From: an uncultured Bacteroides sp.
GTDB taxonomy: Bacteria; Bacteroidota; Bacteroidia; Bacteroidales; Bacteroidaceae
Direction: 5' to 3'
Length of the DNA stretch: 60,425 bases
NCBI GenBank assembly: GCA_947574505.1
Contig: CANPJW010000014.1
Coordinates: forward strand, 1-60,425
The notes under the pieces: model-generated
Seen by the model: the letters and a program-made list of their open reading frames with translations, nothing else
The model's database searches: none
Told to the model about the DNA's origin: nothing
Position numbers and translations under genes: made by a program
Part shown: in pieces, positions 36,167 to 44,449 of the stretch
Position numbering within the stretch: position 1 is the stretch's first letter
How the letters are laid out: each line of letters opens with the position of its first letter

Positions 36167-37057
36167 ATGGAAATTGTTCAAGTTAACTCAATAAAAGCAT
36201 GGCTTCTAGCCGCCCGCCCTAAAACATTGGCAGGAGCCGCCACTCCGGTTTTACTGGGATGTGCCTTGGCCTATGCAGACAGCTGCTTCCAAATGACACC
36301 AGCATTGCTTTGCTTTGCCTTCGCTTTTCTGATGCAGATAGACGCCAACTTCATTAATGATTACTTTGATTACCTGAAAGGCAGTGACCGTGAAGACCGT
36401 TTGGGTCCTGAACGTGCCTGCGCGCAAGGATGGATCACACTGAACGCCATGAGAAAGGGAATCGCCCTGACCACAGCAACAGCTTGTTTAGCAGGGTTAT
36501 GCCTATTAGCTTATGGAGGGATTGAAATGATTCCAGTAGGAATTTTATGTGTTTTATTCGCTTTTCTTTATACAGCAGGACCTTATCCGCTAGCTTATCA
36601 CGGATGGGGAGACATACTTGTCATTGTCTTTTTCGGATTTGTACCGGTAGGCTGCACTTACTATGTGATGTGCCGTGACTGGACTTGGAATGTGACACTC
36701 GCCTCTCTAGCTTGCGGACTGATTATAGATACCTTGTTGATGGTGAATAATTACCGTGACCGCGATCAGGATGCAAAAAGCGGAAAGAAAACAATCGTAG
36801 TACGCTGGGGAGCCAATGCAGGGCAACAATTATACTTATTTTTGGGATTGGCTGCCGCATGGCTTTGTTTATTGTTTATCCCGACCGGGCACATTTGGGC
36901 TGCATTATTACCCCAAATTTATCTGTTACCTCACTTCATGGCATGGCAAAGAATGGTAAAAATCAACAGGGGAAAAGAATTAAACAGCATATTGGGAGAA
37001 ACCTCCCGCAATATGCTGCTATTCGGCGTATTACTAGCATTCGGCCTTATCCTATAA
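36167..37057 (+). CDS. menA: 1,4-dihydroxy-2-naphthoate polyprenyltransferase
   Basis: This 296-residue UbiA-family membrane enzyme prenylates DHNA to demethylmenaquinone. It has about nine helices, the N-terminal AARPKTLAGAATPVLLG, the first Asp-rich motif NDYFDYLKGSD (prenyl-diphosphate site) and a second one, NNYRDRDQDAKSGK. Menaquinone is the respiratory quinone of Bacteroides. The other men genes are not nearby. Confidence 0.94.
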   Translation: MEIVQVNSIKAWLLAARPKTLAGAATPVLLGCALAYADSCFQMTPALLCFAFAFLMQIDANFINDYFDYLKGSDREDRLGPERACAQGWITLNAMRKGIALTTATACLAGLCLLAYGGIEMIPVGILCVLFAFLYTAGPYPLAYHGWGDILVIVFFGFVPVGCTYYVMCRDWTWNVTLASLACGLIIDTLLMVNNYRDRDQDAKSGKKTIVVRWGANAGQQLYLFLGLAAAWLCLLFIPTGHIWAALLPQIYLLPHFMAWQRMVKINRGKELNSILGETSRNMLLFGVLLAFGLIL

Positions 37058-37084
37058 TCTTCCAGCAAGATCTTGCCAGAAGAT
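37057..37084. terminator. Hairpin between convergent menA and ispF
   Basis: The nested inverted repeat ATCTTC-CA-GCAAGATCTTGC-CA-GAAGAT begins at the menA stop. It lacks a T-run. Confidence 0.5.
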
Positions 37085-37107
37085 ATTTCCCAATAAAGCG
37101 CAACAAA

Positions 37108-37590
37108 TCATTCCGCTTTCTCTATCAATACAGTGGCATAAGCGGAAATGCCCTCCTCCCTGCCCGTAAATCCCAGTTTCTCTGTAGTGGTAGCCTTTAC
37201 GGAAACATCATCCACATCAATCCTCATCAAATGAGCAAGTACCAACTGCATTTCCGGAATCCGCGCTTTCAATTTAGGACGTTCAGCACAAATCGTTGCG
37301 TCCACATTACCTACTTTATATCCTTTTGCAGCAATCAGGTCCACCGTTTCAGCCAATAAAATCTTGCTATCAATATTCTTGAATTCACCCGCAGTATCAG
37401 GAAAATGATAACCTATATCACGCATATTGGCAGCTCCCAGCAAAGCGTCACAAATGGCATGAATCAACACATCGGCATCCGAGTGTCCCAATAGCCCCAA
37501 TTCATGTTCAAATTTTATTCCTCCAAGCCATAGTTCACGACCGGTTACCAGTTGGTGCACATCGAATCCAAATCCTACTCTTATTTTCAT
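37108..37590 (-). CDS. ispF: 2-C-methyl-D-erythritol 2,4-cyclodiphosphate synthase
   Basis: This 160-residue trimeric enzyme forms MEcPP in the MEP pathway. The zinc site DVHQL (Asp10, His12) and LLGHSDADVLIHAICDALLGA are clear. Its start overlaps the FAH-family stop by 4 bp, so translation is probably coupled. It is the last gene of the rex operon. Confidence 0.96.
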   Translation of the reverse strand: MKIRVGFGFDVHQLVTGRELWLGGIKFEHELGLLGHSDADVLIHAICDALLGAANMRDIGYHFPDTAGEFKNIDSKILLAETVDLIAAKGYKVGNVDATICAERPKLKARIPEMQLVLAHLMRIDVDDVSVKATTTEKLGFTGREEGISAYATVLIEKAE

Positions 37591-38204
37591 CTTACATAAA
37601 AATCTAATAATTTCTCACCTTCCAAATACCCCTGCAAATGCTGTCCTATGCCGACTGGCCCTACTCCCACAGGAGTCCCCGTATAGAGCAAATCTCCAAT
37701 CTTTAATGTAAAAAACCGACTAACGTATGCAATTATCTCATCCACCTTAAACAACATATCCGCAGTGTTGCCTCTCTGCACTGTTTTTCCATCTATATCC
37801 AAATGAAAGTTTAAATTCTGTATATCCTTAAATCTGTCTACCGGCACAAAATCACCTATGGCAGCCGAGCTATCAAACCCTTTACACAGCTCCCAAGGCT
37901 TGCCTTCCTCCCGGAACCGCCGCTGAAGGTCACGTGCCGTAAAATCTATTCCTACCGTCACCGCATCATAATACCGACTGGCAAAACGCGGAGCAATATT
38001 CTTTCCCAAACGATTAATACGTACTACCAATTCTGTCTCATAATCCACCTGCTGAGAAAAATCAGGAATAAAAAACGGCTTGCTGTCTTTCAGCAGAGCC
38101 GAATCCGGTTTCATAAAAATAACCGGTTCTTCCGGTAATTTTTCATCAGCATGTAACTCGTGGCAATGTGCAACGTAGTTCATTCCTACGGCTATAATCT
38201 TCAT
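37587..38204 (-). CDS. Fumarylacetoacetate hydrolase family protein
   Basis: This 205-residue protein has the FAH C-terminal fold with metal-binding acidic residues (DYETELVVRI) and VGIDFTARDLQRRFREEGKPWELCKGFD, LYTGTPVGVGPV. It resembles the YcgM-like acylpyruvase/oxaloacetate decarboxylase group; the substrate is uncertain. It lies between rex (4-bp gap) and ispF (4-bp overlap). Confidence 0.88.
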   Translation of the reverse strand: MKIIAVGMNYVAHCHELHADEKLPEEPVIFMKPDSALLKDSKPFFIPDFSQQVDYETELVVRINRLGKNIAPRFASRYYDAVTVGIDFTARDLQRRFREEGKPWELCKGFDSSAAIGDFVPVDRFKDIQNLNFHLDIDGKTVQRGNTADMLFKVDEIIAYVSRFFTLKIGDLLYTGTPVGVGPVGIGQHLQGYLEGEKLLDFYVR

Positions 38205-38208
38205 ATTA

Positions 38209-38859
38209 TTATTCTTGAATTACATTTAATCTGTTAAACATTACAGCCAGATGAGCATAAAGTGATGTATTCTGCACCACAATATTTTCCGGTACACGAA
38301 TACGGAACGGTGTAAAGTTCCAAACAGCCTTAATGCCACCCGCTATCATTTTATCTGTTATCTCCTGTGCTATATTAATAGGCACAGTCAATACCCCGAT
38401 ATTCACATCACAGGATTTCATTTTTATCTCAAATTCATCCGAATGATAAATAGGAATTCCATTTATTTCCTTCCCGACCAATCCGGGATTAATATCAAAC
38501 GCACCTACTATCTCTAATCCAAAATGATGCAGCCCCGAGTCGCGCAATAAAGCACCTCCCAAACTACCGACACCAAACAAAAAAGCTTTATGCATTTTGG
38601 TAAATCCCAAGAAACGCTCCAGCACCTCTATCAACGCATCAATCTCATACCCCACACGTGTACGGCCGGATATATTTACATAAGAAAGATCTTTCGCTAT
38701 TTGGGAAGCATCTACATTGATTTGCTTGGATATTTGGGTAGAAGACACGTACGTTTCTCCCTGTTCTTTCATCAGTTTCACATTCGAAAGATACCACGGA
38801 AGTCTGCGCAAAGTCGGCTCAGGCACTTTATCCGAGAATTTATGCATACGTATATCCAT
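38209..38859 (-). CDS. rex: Redox-sensing transcriptional repressor Rex
   Basis: This 216-residue repressor senses the NADH/NAD+ ratio. It has an N-terminal winged helix (about 1-85, EPTLRRLPWYLSNVKLM) and a Rossmann domain with GVGSLGGALL (about 96-105). Its targets usually include fermentative and respiratory genes. It heads the operon rex-FAH-ispF, with TACTTTTG at 38893-38900 upstream; no clear Rex operator was found in its own promoter. Confidence 0.95.
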   Translation of the reverse strand: MDIRMHKFSDKVPEPTLRRLPWYLSNVKLMKEQGETYVSSTQISKQINVDASQIAKDLSYVNISGRTRVGYEIDALIEVLERFLGFTKMHKAFLFGVGSLGGALLRDSGLHHFGLEIVGAFDINPGLVGKEINGIPIYHSDEFEIKMKSCDVNIGVLTVPINIAQEITDKMIAGGIKAVWNFTPFRIRVPENIVVQNTSLYAHLAVMFNRLNVIQE

Positions 38860-38892
38860 CTTTTTCTTTAGGTATTATCATTAGGTAATTTG

Positions 38893-38900
38893 CAAAAGTA
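38893..38900 (-). promoter_or_regulatory. -7 box TACTTTTG for rex
   Basis: It matches TAnnTTTG and lies 33 bp above the rex ATG. Confidence 0.55.
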
Positions 38901-38944
38901 CACTTTTATTTGTTACATTGACGGATAGAGTATAAAAAAAGTCT

Positions 38945-38952
38945 TATCTTTG
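38945..38952 (+). promoter_or_regulatory. -7 box TATCTTTG for the SUI1/eIF1-like gene
   Basis: It matches TAnnTTTG and ends 24 bp before the ATG at 38977. An apparent earlier start (38950) lies inside the box. Confidence 0.6.
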
Positions 38953-38976
38953 AGTATTCATTTAAGCAAAATTCAC

Positions 38977-39315
38977 ATGAAAAATAACGATTGGAAAGAA
39001 CGTCTGAATGTGGTTTATTCCACAAATCCTGATTTCAAGTATGAAAGTGTTGAAGAGGAAGCGGTTGAGACATTAGATAAAAAACAACAGAAACTCCGTG
39101 TCAATATAGAAAAAAAAGGACGGGGTGGCAAAACCGTGACATTAATCAACGGGTTCATCGGAACAGAAAATGACCTGAAAGAGTTGGGTAAATTATTGAA
39201 AAGCAAATGTGGAGTAGGCGGTTCAGTAAAAGACGGGGAGATCCTTATCCAAGGAGAGTTCAAGCAACGGGTCATCGAGTTATTGAAAGCTGAAGGATAT
39301 ACCCAGACCAAATAA
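38977..39315 (+). CDS. SUI1/eIF1-like (YciH family) translation factor
   Basis: This 112-residue protein has a C-terminal SUI1 domain (about 40-110): LRVNIEKKGRGGKTVTLINGF, LLKSKCGVGGSVKDGEILIQG. Bacterial YciH proteins resemble eIF1 and can affect start-site fidelity; their physiological role is unsettled. It is a single gene convergent with the tsf operon and shares its terminator region. Confidence 0.88.
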   Translation: MKNNDWKERLNVVYSTNPDFKYESVEEEAVETLDKKQQKLRVNIEKKGRGGKTVTLINGFIGTENDLKELGKLLKSKCGVGGSVKDGEILIQGEFKQRVIELLKAEGYTQTK

Positions 39316-39319
39316 CCGG

Positions 39320-39351
39320 AAAAAAGAAAGGGACTGTTGTCACACAGTCCC
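39320..39351 (-). terminator. Terminator of the rplM-rpsI-rpsB-tsf operon
   Basis: GGGACTGT and ACAGTCCC pair around six nt, followed on the minus strand by a T-rich tail. On the plus strand it may also stop the SUI1 gene transcript. Confidence 0.8.
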
Positions 39352-39373
39352 CCATTCTATAATTGCGGAAATC

Positions 39374-40363
39374 TTATTCAGCACGTAAAGTGAAACGTTT
39401 GAAAGCAACGATCTGCAATTCAGGATCAGCTTCCTTCAACACTTCTCTTACAGTCTTCTTACCATCCATGATATCCTCCTGGTTCAGCAAGCAAACTTCC
39501 TTCAAGAACTTACCCAGACGACCTTTAGCAATGTTTTCAATCATCTGTTGCGGCAAGTTGGCAGCTTTTTCAGCAGAAACAGTAGCAATGATTTCCTTAG
39601 CTTTGGCAATATCTTCGTCAGTAATCCAGCCCTTAGCCTTGTTACTTTCCATGTGCTCTTCGCTGTCTACATGTGCAGGGTTGATACCAGCCTTCTTCAA
39701 AGCAACTTCAACAGCCTTGTCTACTTGTTCTTTCTTAGTTTTATCAATAGCTACCTGTATTTCAGCTTCTTTTACAGATTCAGGAACACCGGCTTCATCA
39801 ATTGCAATAGGATTCATAGCGGCAATCTGCATAGCAACTCCGTGAGCGGCAGCTTCAGCTTCCTTATTCATGGCAACAATAGTACAAAGCTGGTTATTTC
39901 CCTGGTGGTTATAAATAGAAGTATAAGCACCTTCAACCACATTGTAGCCATCCAATTCCATTTTTTCACCAGTGATACCGCTACGGTCTGTTACTGCATC
40001 CTGTACAGTACCGTTACCCATAGGCAAAGCCTTTACTTCTTCCAAAGTCTTGCATCTGTTGGCAACAGCAGCATCCAGAATAGCTTGAGTCAACGCTACG
40101 AAATCAGCATTTTTAGCAACGAAGTCGGTTTCGCATTTCAAAGCGATGATAGCAGCAAATTCGCCATCCTTTTTTGCCAGCACACAACCTTCAGATGCTT
40201 CACGGTCAGAACGTTTTGCAGCAACAGCCTGTCCTTTTTTACGGATAATTTCCATTGCTTTATCGATATCGCCGTTTGCTTCAGTCAAGGCGTTCTTGCA
40301 ATCCATCATACCAGCTCCACTAATCTTACGAAGCTTGGTTATTTCAGCCATAGTTACAGCCAT
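39374..40363 (-). CDS. tsf: Translation elongation factor Ts
   Basis: This 329-residue protein exchanges GDP for GTP on EF-Tu. It has the N-terminal UBA-like domain (ITKLRKISGAGMMDCKNAL) and the EF-Tu-contacting ETDFVAKNADF. At 329 residues it is longer than E. coli EF-Ts (283) owing to added sequence in the core. It follows rpsB, but 132 bp with a repeat hairpin separate them. Confidence 0.96.
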   Translation of the reverse strand: MAVTMAEITKLRKISGAGMMDCKNALTEANGDIDKAMEIIRKKGQAVAAKRSDREASEGCVLAKKDGEFAAIIALKCETDFVAKNADFVALTQAILDAAVANRCKTLEEVKALPMGNGTVQDAVTDRSGITGEKMELDGYNVVEGAYTSIYNHQGNNQLCTIVAMNKEAEAAAHGVAMQIAAMNPIAIDEAGVPESVKEAEIQVAIDKTKKEQVDKAVEVALKKAGINPAHVDSEEHMESNKAKGWITDEDIAKAKEIIATVSAEKAANLPQQMIENIAKGRLGKFLKEVCLLNQEDIMDGKKTVREVLKEADPELQIVAFKRFTLRAE

Positions 40364-40409
40364 AATATTCCTTTATTTTTTAATTGTTAGTAATATCTTT
40401 AAAACAGAA

Positions 40410-40479
40410 TTGAGAATTGAAAATTGAGAATTGAGAATCAACAGCATAATCTGCCCCTTCCCCAATTTTCAATTCTCAA
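40410..40479. repeat. Inverted repeat of GAGAATTGAAAATTG type between rpsB and tsf
   Basis: TTGAGAATTGAAAATTG (40410-40426) is perfectly complementary to 40463-40479, with a 36-nt loop. Further GAGAATT heptamers flank the left arm. It sits in the untranslated gap of a ribosomal operon and looks like an inserted simple repeat or small dispersed element. Confidence 0.7.
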
Positions 40480-40495
40480 CTCTCAATTTATACTA

Positions 40496-41335
40496 TTAAG
40501 CTTCTTCGTCTTCTTTCAAGAAAGCGGCAGCCTTAGCAGCATTGATAGCTTCTTCTTCGGCTTTATCCATACGAGCCTTGGTATTTTTCTTCTTACCAGC
40601 ACCCTTAGGAGCATTTTCACCGGCAGCTTCCATATCTACTTTTTCAGCTTTTCTTTCTTCCAAGCCTTCAGCGATAGCGCCACAACAAGCATCCAAGATC
40701 ACTTCTACAGACTTAGTAGCGTCATCGTTTGCAGGAATCACGAAGTCTACGTTTGAAGGATCTGAATTTGTATCAACGATAGCAAATACAGGGATACCCA
40801 GACGGTTAGCTTCACGAACTGCAATGTTTTCTTTCAACACATCGATAACGAACAGTGCTGACGGCAAACGAGTCAAATCAGCGATAGAGCCTAAGTTCTT
40901 CTCCAATTTAGCACGCTGACGAGAGATTTGCAGAACTTCTCTCTTAGAAAGGTTTGAATAAGTACCATCGTTGGTCAACTTATCGATAGTAGCCATTTTC
41001 TTCACAGCCTTACGGATAGTCGGGAAGTTAGTCAACATACCACCCGGCCAACGCTCGATTACATAAGGCATATTTACAGAAGCAGCTTTCTCAGCTACTA
41101 CTTGTTTAGCTTGTTTCTTAGTAGCAACAAACAGGACTTTCTTACCTGATTTTGCGATTTGTTTCAGTGCATCAGCAGCTTCATCTACTTTAGCAACTGT
41201 TTTATGGAGGTCAATGATATGGATACCATTGCGTTCCATGAAAATATAAGGAGCCATTGAGGGATTCCACTTTCTCTTAAGGTGTCCGAAGTGGCAACCG
41301 GCTTCCAATAATGTATCGAAATTAGTTCTAGACAT
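40496..41335 (-). CDS. rpsB: 30S ribosomal protein S2
   Basis: This 279-residue protein starts with the family motif FDTLLEAGCHFGHLKRKWNPSM and holds RWPGGMLTNFPTIRKA and PVFAIVDTNSDPSNVDFVIPANDD. The C-terminus has a charged Ala/Lys/Glu-rich extension of about 45 residues. It belongs to the rplM-rpsI-rpsB-tsf operon. Confidence 0.97.
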   Translation of the reverse strand: MSRTNFDTLLEAGCHFGHLKRKWNPSMAPYIFMERNGIHIIDLHKTVAKVDEAADALKQIAKSGKKVLFVATKKQAKQVVAEKAASVNMPYVIERWPGGMLTNFPTIRKAVKKMATIDKLTNDGTYSNLSKREVLQISRQRAKLEKNLGSIADLTRLPSALFVIDVLKENIAVREANRLGIPVFAIVDTNSDPSNVDFVIPANDDATKSVEVILDACCGAIAEGLEERKAEKVDMEAAGENAPKGAGKKKNTKARMDKAEEEAINAAKAAAFLKEDEEA

Positions 41336-41390
41336 TTTGTTATTCTTTAAATCGTTTACTTTCTTTTTTGTTTATCTCAACCAACCATCG

Positions 41391-41450
41391 GGTAGTCCGC
41401 TACCAAGTAGAGTCCCGCTGGTTTAGATACTAAACGCTTCTTAACCAGTT
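41391..41450 (-). promoter_or_regulatory. Candidate structured leader of rpsB
   Basis: In the 132-nt rpsI-rpsB gap the minus strand can form two adjacent stems: GTTTAG-TAT-CTAAAC (41421-41435) and GGTAG-CGGA-CTACC (41391-41404), flanked by short CTGG/CCAG and CGGG/CCCG helices. The place fits an S2-binding autoregulatory leader, by analogy with other r-protein operons. This is inferred. Confidence 0.4.
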
Positions 41451-41467
41451 CCAAGTAAAACCGGATA

Positions 41468-41854
41468 TTAACGTTTACTGAACTGGAATCTACGACGTGC
41501 TTTGGGCTGACCCGGTTTCTTACGTTCTACAGAACGAGAATCACGTGTCATGAAGCCTTCTGAACGAAGAGCTGTTTTATCTTCAGGGTTGATTTTAACC
41601 AGCGCACGGGCGATAGCCAGACGCAAAGCCTGTGACTGACCTGTAAAACCACCACCGTAAAGATTTACTTTGATATCATATTTTTCAGCAGCCTCCAGCT
41701 TGTTCAAAGGCTGTTTTACTACATACTGAAGAATAGTTGATGGAAAGTACTGTGCAAGGTCTCTCTTGTTAATAGTAATCTTTCCTGTACCTTCGCTTAC
41801 GAACACGCGTGCTACGGCGCGTTTACGTCTGCCTAATGCATTTACTACTTCCAT
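41468..41854 (-). CDS. rpsI: 30S ribosomal protein S9
   Basis: This 128-residue protein has the family ends VNALGRRKRAVARVFV and KPGQPKARRRFQFSKR, whose basic tail reaches the P site. It lies 6 bp after rplM, the usual L13-S9 pair. Confidence 0.97.
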   Translation of the reverse strand: MEVVNALGRRKRAVARVFVSEGTGKITINKRDLAQYFPSTILQYVVKQPLNKLEAAEKYDIKVNLYGGGFTGQSQALRLAIARALVKINPEDKTALRSEGFMTRDSRSVERKKPGQPKARRRFQFSKR

Positions 41855-41860
41855 TCTTTA

Positions 41861-42322
41861 TTATTTAAGTGAGTTTATATCAATTGATTTCGGAGTCTGA
41901 GCTTCATGTTTATGTTCACTACCAGCGTAAACATACAAATTGCCCAGCAACTGTGCTCCCAGACGATTTTTAGGAAGCATACCCTTTACTACTCTCTTCA
42001 ACAGTTTTTCTTCACCGTTAGGTTTCTTCATCAACTGGGCAGGAGTCATTTCTCTCTGACCACCGGGATAACCTGTATAGCGCAAGTAAACCTTGTCGTT
42101 CCACTTGTTTCCGGTAAATTTCACTTTGTCTGCATTAATGATAATAACATTATCACCGCAGTCAGCATGAGGGGTAAAGTCTGGTTTGTACTTTCCTCTC
42201 AACAGTTTCGCAACTTTCGAACCGAGACGGCCTACGACCTGATCGGTTGCATCGACAACAACCCATTCTTTATGAGCTGTTTCTTTGTTTGCAGAAATGG
42301 TCTTGTAACTTAAAGTATCCAC
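41861..42322 (-). CDS. rplM: 50S ribosomal protein L13
   Basis: This 153-residue protein has VVDATDQVVGRLGSKVAKLL, VIIINADKVKFTGNKW and MLPKNRLGAQLLGNLYVYAG, all typical of L13. It is the first gene of the operon, with a consensus promoter and a leader of about 125 nt. Confidence 0.97.
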   Translation of the reverse strand: MDTLSYKTISANKETAHKEWVVVDATDQVVGRLGSKVAKLLRGKYKPDFTPHADCGDNVIIINADKVKFTGNKWNDKVYLRYTGYPGGQREMTPAQLMKKPNGEEKLLKRVVKGMLPKNRLGAQLLGNLYVYAGSEHKHEAQTPKSIDINSLK

Positions 42323-42445
42323 TCTTAAATTCTTTTTTAAATGTTAACTACTAAAAAACAATTCTTCCCAGCGTTTCTAACCGTTCCCGGACAAAGAACT
42401 ATTAACACGCTAAGAATTAATTCTTTATAAACTTTTGATAATAAT
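42323..42445 (-). promoter_or_regulatory. Candidate structured leader of rplM
   Basis: The leader can fold AGCGT (outer) with ACGCT and GTTC with GAAC around TTTGTCCGG (fold region about 42359-42415). L13 leaders are known in Firmicutes; whether this is an equivalent autoregulatory structure is not shown. Confidence 0.35.
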
Positions 42446-42452
42446 CGGCTTG

Positions 42453-42483
42453 CAAAGGTACGGCTTTTCTTTGAACTGACAAA
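42453..42483 (-). promoter_or_regulatory. Promoter of the rplM operon
   Basis: The minus strand has TTTG at 42480-42483, a 19-bp spacer and TACCTTTG at 42453-42460, an almost ideal Bacteroides promoter. Confidence 0.75.
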
Positions 42484-42621
42484 CAAATTAAGATATTTTT
42501 TCCTCCTGCTTTTTGCATACAAAAGGCTGATACAACCACATCTAGGCTTTGAATAACGGAGTAAAAACATAGGGAAGAAATTTTGATTCTTCCCTATACA
42601 TATACAGTTATTCATATATTT

Positions 42622-42867
42622 TCAACGATTCCAGCCACTCTCCATCTCAGAGCAAGTACAAACAGCCACAGATGCCGCATTGTTTCCACCGGACTGACGA
42701 AGCTTTAAAAGTTCAGTTGCTGAGATCCGAACTACTTTTCCATCGGGACGACCATAACACAGTGTCCCTTCGCGCCGTGCAGTTTCCTCTATCAACCGCT
42801 GTTCCGCTAATTCTAAACCATAACGCAACTTCGCACTTAATTCCTTATATTCTTCTTCAGTTGACAT
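42622..42867 (-). CDS. Small protein overlapping the zeta-like kinase gene
   Basis: From the start at 42867 it has 81 residues. The N-terminal half is a charged helix (YKELSAKLRYGLELAEQRLI), followed by TLCYGRPDGKVVRISATELL. No family was recognised. It overlaps the 3' end of the zeta-like gene by 11 bp, so the two are co-translated. It could be the partner or antitoxin of the kinase, although classic epsilon antitoxins precede zeta. The longer frame seen upstream lies within the kinase gene and is rejected. Confidence 0.7.
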   Translation of the reverse strand: MSTEEEYKELSAKLRYGLELAEQRLIEETARREGTLCYGRPDGKVVRISATELLKLRQSGGNNAASVAVCTCSEMESGWNR

Positions 42868-43432
42868 AACTTCTGATTTTAGTAAAAAGTTCTTGATTAT
42901 AGATATGGACCTCATCTCCCAAACGGAAGGCGTCCGCCACAATAACACGCGGTGTGCAGCTATTGTCCGCAAGCATCCAATAATCCACGCAAGGCATATA
43001 AATACGGAAAAAGTTTTCCAACCCCGAACGATAACGACGACGGATAATGGGAGCAGGTACATCATGCCCTCCGTTGGCAACACGCTGTTTCACTCGCTCT
43101 ATAGCCAGTTCAGGCGAATTCAGCCAAAAATAAATAAGGCTGACACTATATCCTTGATTTTGTGCCTGCTGGATAAGATTGATATAAGAACGGGTAGACA
43201 ATGTAGTTTCAACAGAAAAACTGACTCCGGCTGACAACAGTTCTCTGATGCGTTTCAGCATCAGTCGTCCCGCTTCGATTGCTACACTTGAGGGGTTAAA
43301 AGGAGAAAGTCCCTTGGCGATTTCATCGGCATTGACAAATTCACGGCACTCTAAAATTTCGGGTAATACCGTATACGAAGCAGTCGTTTTACCAGCTCCG
43401 TTACACCCCGCTATTATATAAAGTTTAGACAT
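42857..43432 (-). CDS. Zeta toxin family P-loop kinase
   Basis: This 191-residue protein begins KLYIIAGCNGAGKTTASY with a Walker A loop, then NADEIAKGLSPF and FSVETTLSTRSYI, which match zeta-toxin-type kinases that bind UDP-N-acetyl sugars. It is about 100 residues shorter than zeta of pSM19035, closer to small chromosomal members. Zeta toxins phosphorylate UDP-GlcNAc and poison peptidoglycan synthesis; toxicity here is unproven. It has no upstream epsilon-like gene but overlaps a small downstream gene. Confidence 0.8.
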   Translation of the reverse strand: MSKLYIIAGCNGAGKTTASYTVLPEILECREFVNADEIAKGLSPFNPSSVAIEAGRLMLKRIRELLSAGVSFSVETTLSTRSYINLIQQAQNQGYSVSLIYFWLNSPELAIERVKQRVANGGHDVPAPIIRRRYRSGLENFFRIYMPCVDYWMLADNSCTPRVIVADAFRLGDEVHIYNQELFTKIRSYVN

Positions 43433-43792
43433 TAATCTCCTTTTCTATTTCTGTTATTGGCGACAAAGTTAACGATTATTTCCAATTTTTGTTCTCGAAA
43501 AGGCATAAAAGTGATGAAGAATAGCACATTTTTTGAAATTCTGTGCAAATTAAGAAGAGATTACAGGAATTTTACCGTATATTTAAGCAACCTGCAAACA
43601 GGTAACAGTTACTCACTACATCATTTTATTGGAAACAATTAATACATAGACACCTTTCATTTAAGTATCCAAACAAGTAATCATATAAACAAGACACATA
43701 TCCCACCATATAGATAGGGACCACGCTTTCAAAAAATGAAAGAGCAGCCCCTCCCCAATGACTATCCTTTGTTTATAAACAAAGATTCAAAC
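43433..43792. other. Intergenic region upstream of the zeta-like gene
   Basis: These 360 bp hold no supported gene. A perfect 18-bp palindrome CTTTGTTTATAAACAAAG (43767-43784) lies just past the stop of the convergent-side secreted protein gene. No clear promoter for the zeta-like gene was found. Confidence 0.5.
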
Positions 43793-44287
43793 TTATCTGA
43801 CCAAATCCTTGGGATAAACAGGAGGCATTTTCACCCGTTTCCAAGTTTCATAATACCAAGAATTGATTTCATTTCCATCCTTATCCGTTTTCACAAAAAA
43901 CTTCAGTACCATGACATCGCCCCCCTTCATCTCAAATTCCAAAATATTATCCACACCTACCAATTGTGGAAGATGCAGATTTTTCTCCACATGCTCTGTA
44001 TAAGCATTAGGAGCAGTCTGCCGATAGGTACCGGAACCAATAATAATAGCTCCATGATTAGGAATCATGGTCATATTGGTAAACTTGCCGTCATCAGACA
44101 AAATTTTAAAAGAATTACTTGGTTTCAACTCACCCGGCACCTGAGGAGTACCTGATACATAAAAGCACATCTGCCAAATCCCTTTCAAGTTGACAGGGGC
44201 TGCATCTGATTTTTCCTGTCCCACTACACGCGAAGTACCGATTAGCAAGAATGCTATCATCAGTAGGAATAATTTTTTCCGTTTCAT
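43793..44287 (-). CDS. Secreted lipocalin-like protein (DUF4488-like)
   Basis: This 164-residue protein has a signal peptide (LLIGTSRVVGQ, cut about residue 24). The mature part runs NLKGIWQMCFYVSG, SNSFKILSDDGKFTNMTM, GSGTYRQTAPNAYTEHVEKN and WYYETWKRVKMP, the pattern of small Bacteroides lipocalin-like proteins such as DUF4488. The function is unknown. A TAATTTTG box lies at 44331-44338. Confidence 0.65.
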   Translation of the reverse strand: MKRKKLFLLMIAFLLIGTSRVVGQEKSDAAPVNLKGIWQMCFYVSGTPQVPGELKPSNSFKILSDDGKFTNMTMIPNHGAIIIGSGTYRQTAPNAYTEHVEKNLHLPQLVGVDNILEFEMKGGDVMVLKFFVKTDKDGNEINSWYYETWKRVKMPPVYPKDLVR

Positions 44288-44330
44288 AGCTGTATATATT
44301 TAGTTAACAAATTGCGTTATGTGGATACAA

Positions 44331-44338
44331 CAAAATTA
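44331..44338 (-). promoter_or_regulatory. -7 box TAATTTTG for the lipocalin-like gene
   Basis: It matches TAnnTTTG and lies 44 bp above the ATG. Confidence 0.45.
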
Positions 44339-44393
44339 GAAAAATTTTTCAAACTTTCTGCTTTTCAAATAACTTTTTTACAGTTAAACACAA

Positions 44394-44430
44394 AAAAAAT
44401 CCTGCTCTATGTTATAGGGCAGGATTTTTT
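44394..44430 (-). terminator. Terminator of the purB-RluB-asnS operon
   Basis: AAAAAATCCTGC and GCAGGATTTTTT form a 12-bp stem just after the asnS stop, with a T-run on the minus strand. Confidence 0.88.
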
Positions 44431-44449
44431 GAATTATTATTTCCTACAA

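Noticed and set aside
42868..43083. Upstream extension of the small gene after the zeta-like kinase
   Set aside because: The extra 72 codons lie inside the kinase gene in another frame and read as a hydrophobic shadow; the Met at 42867 begins a normal soluble protein.
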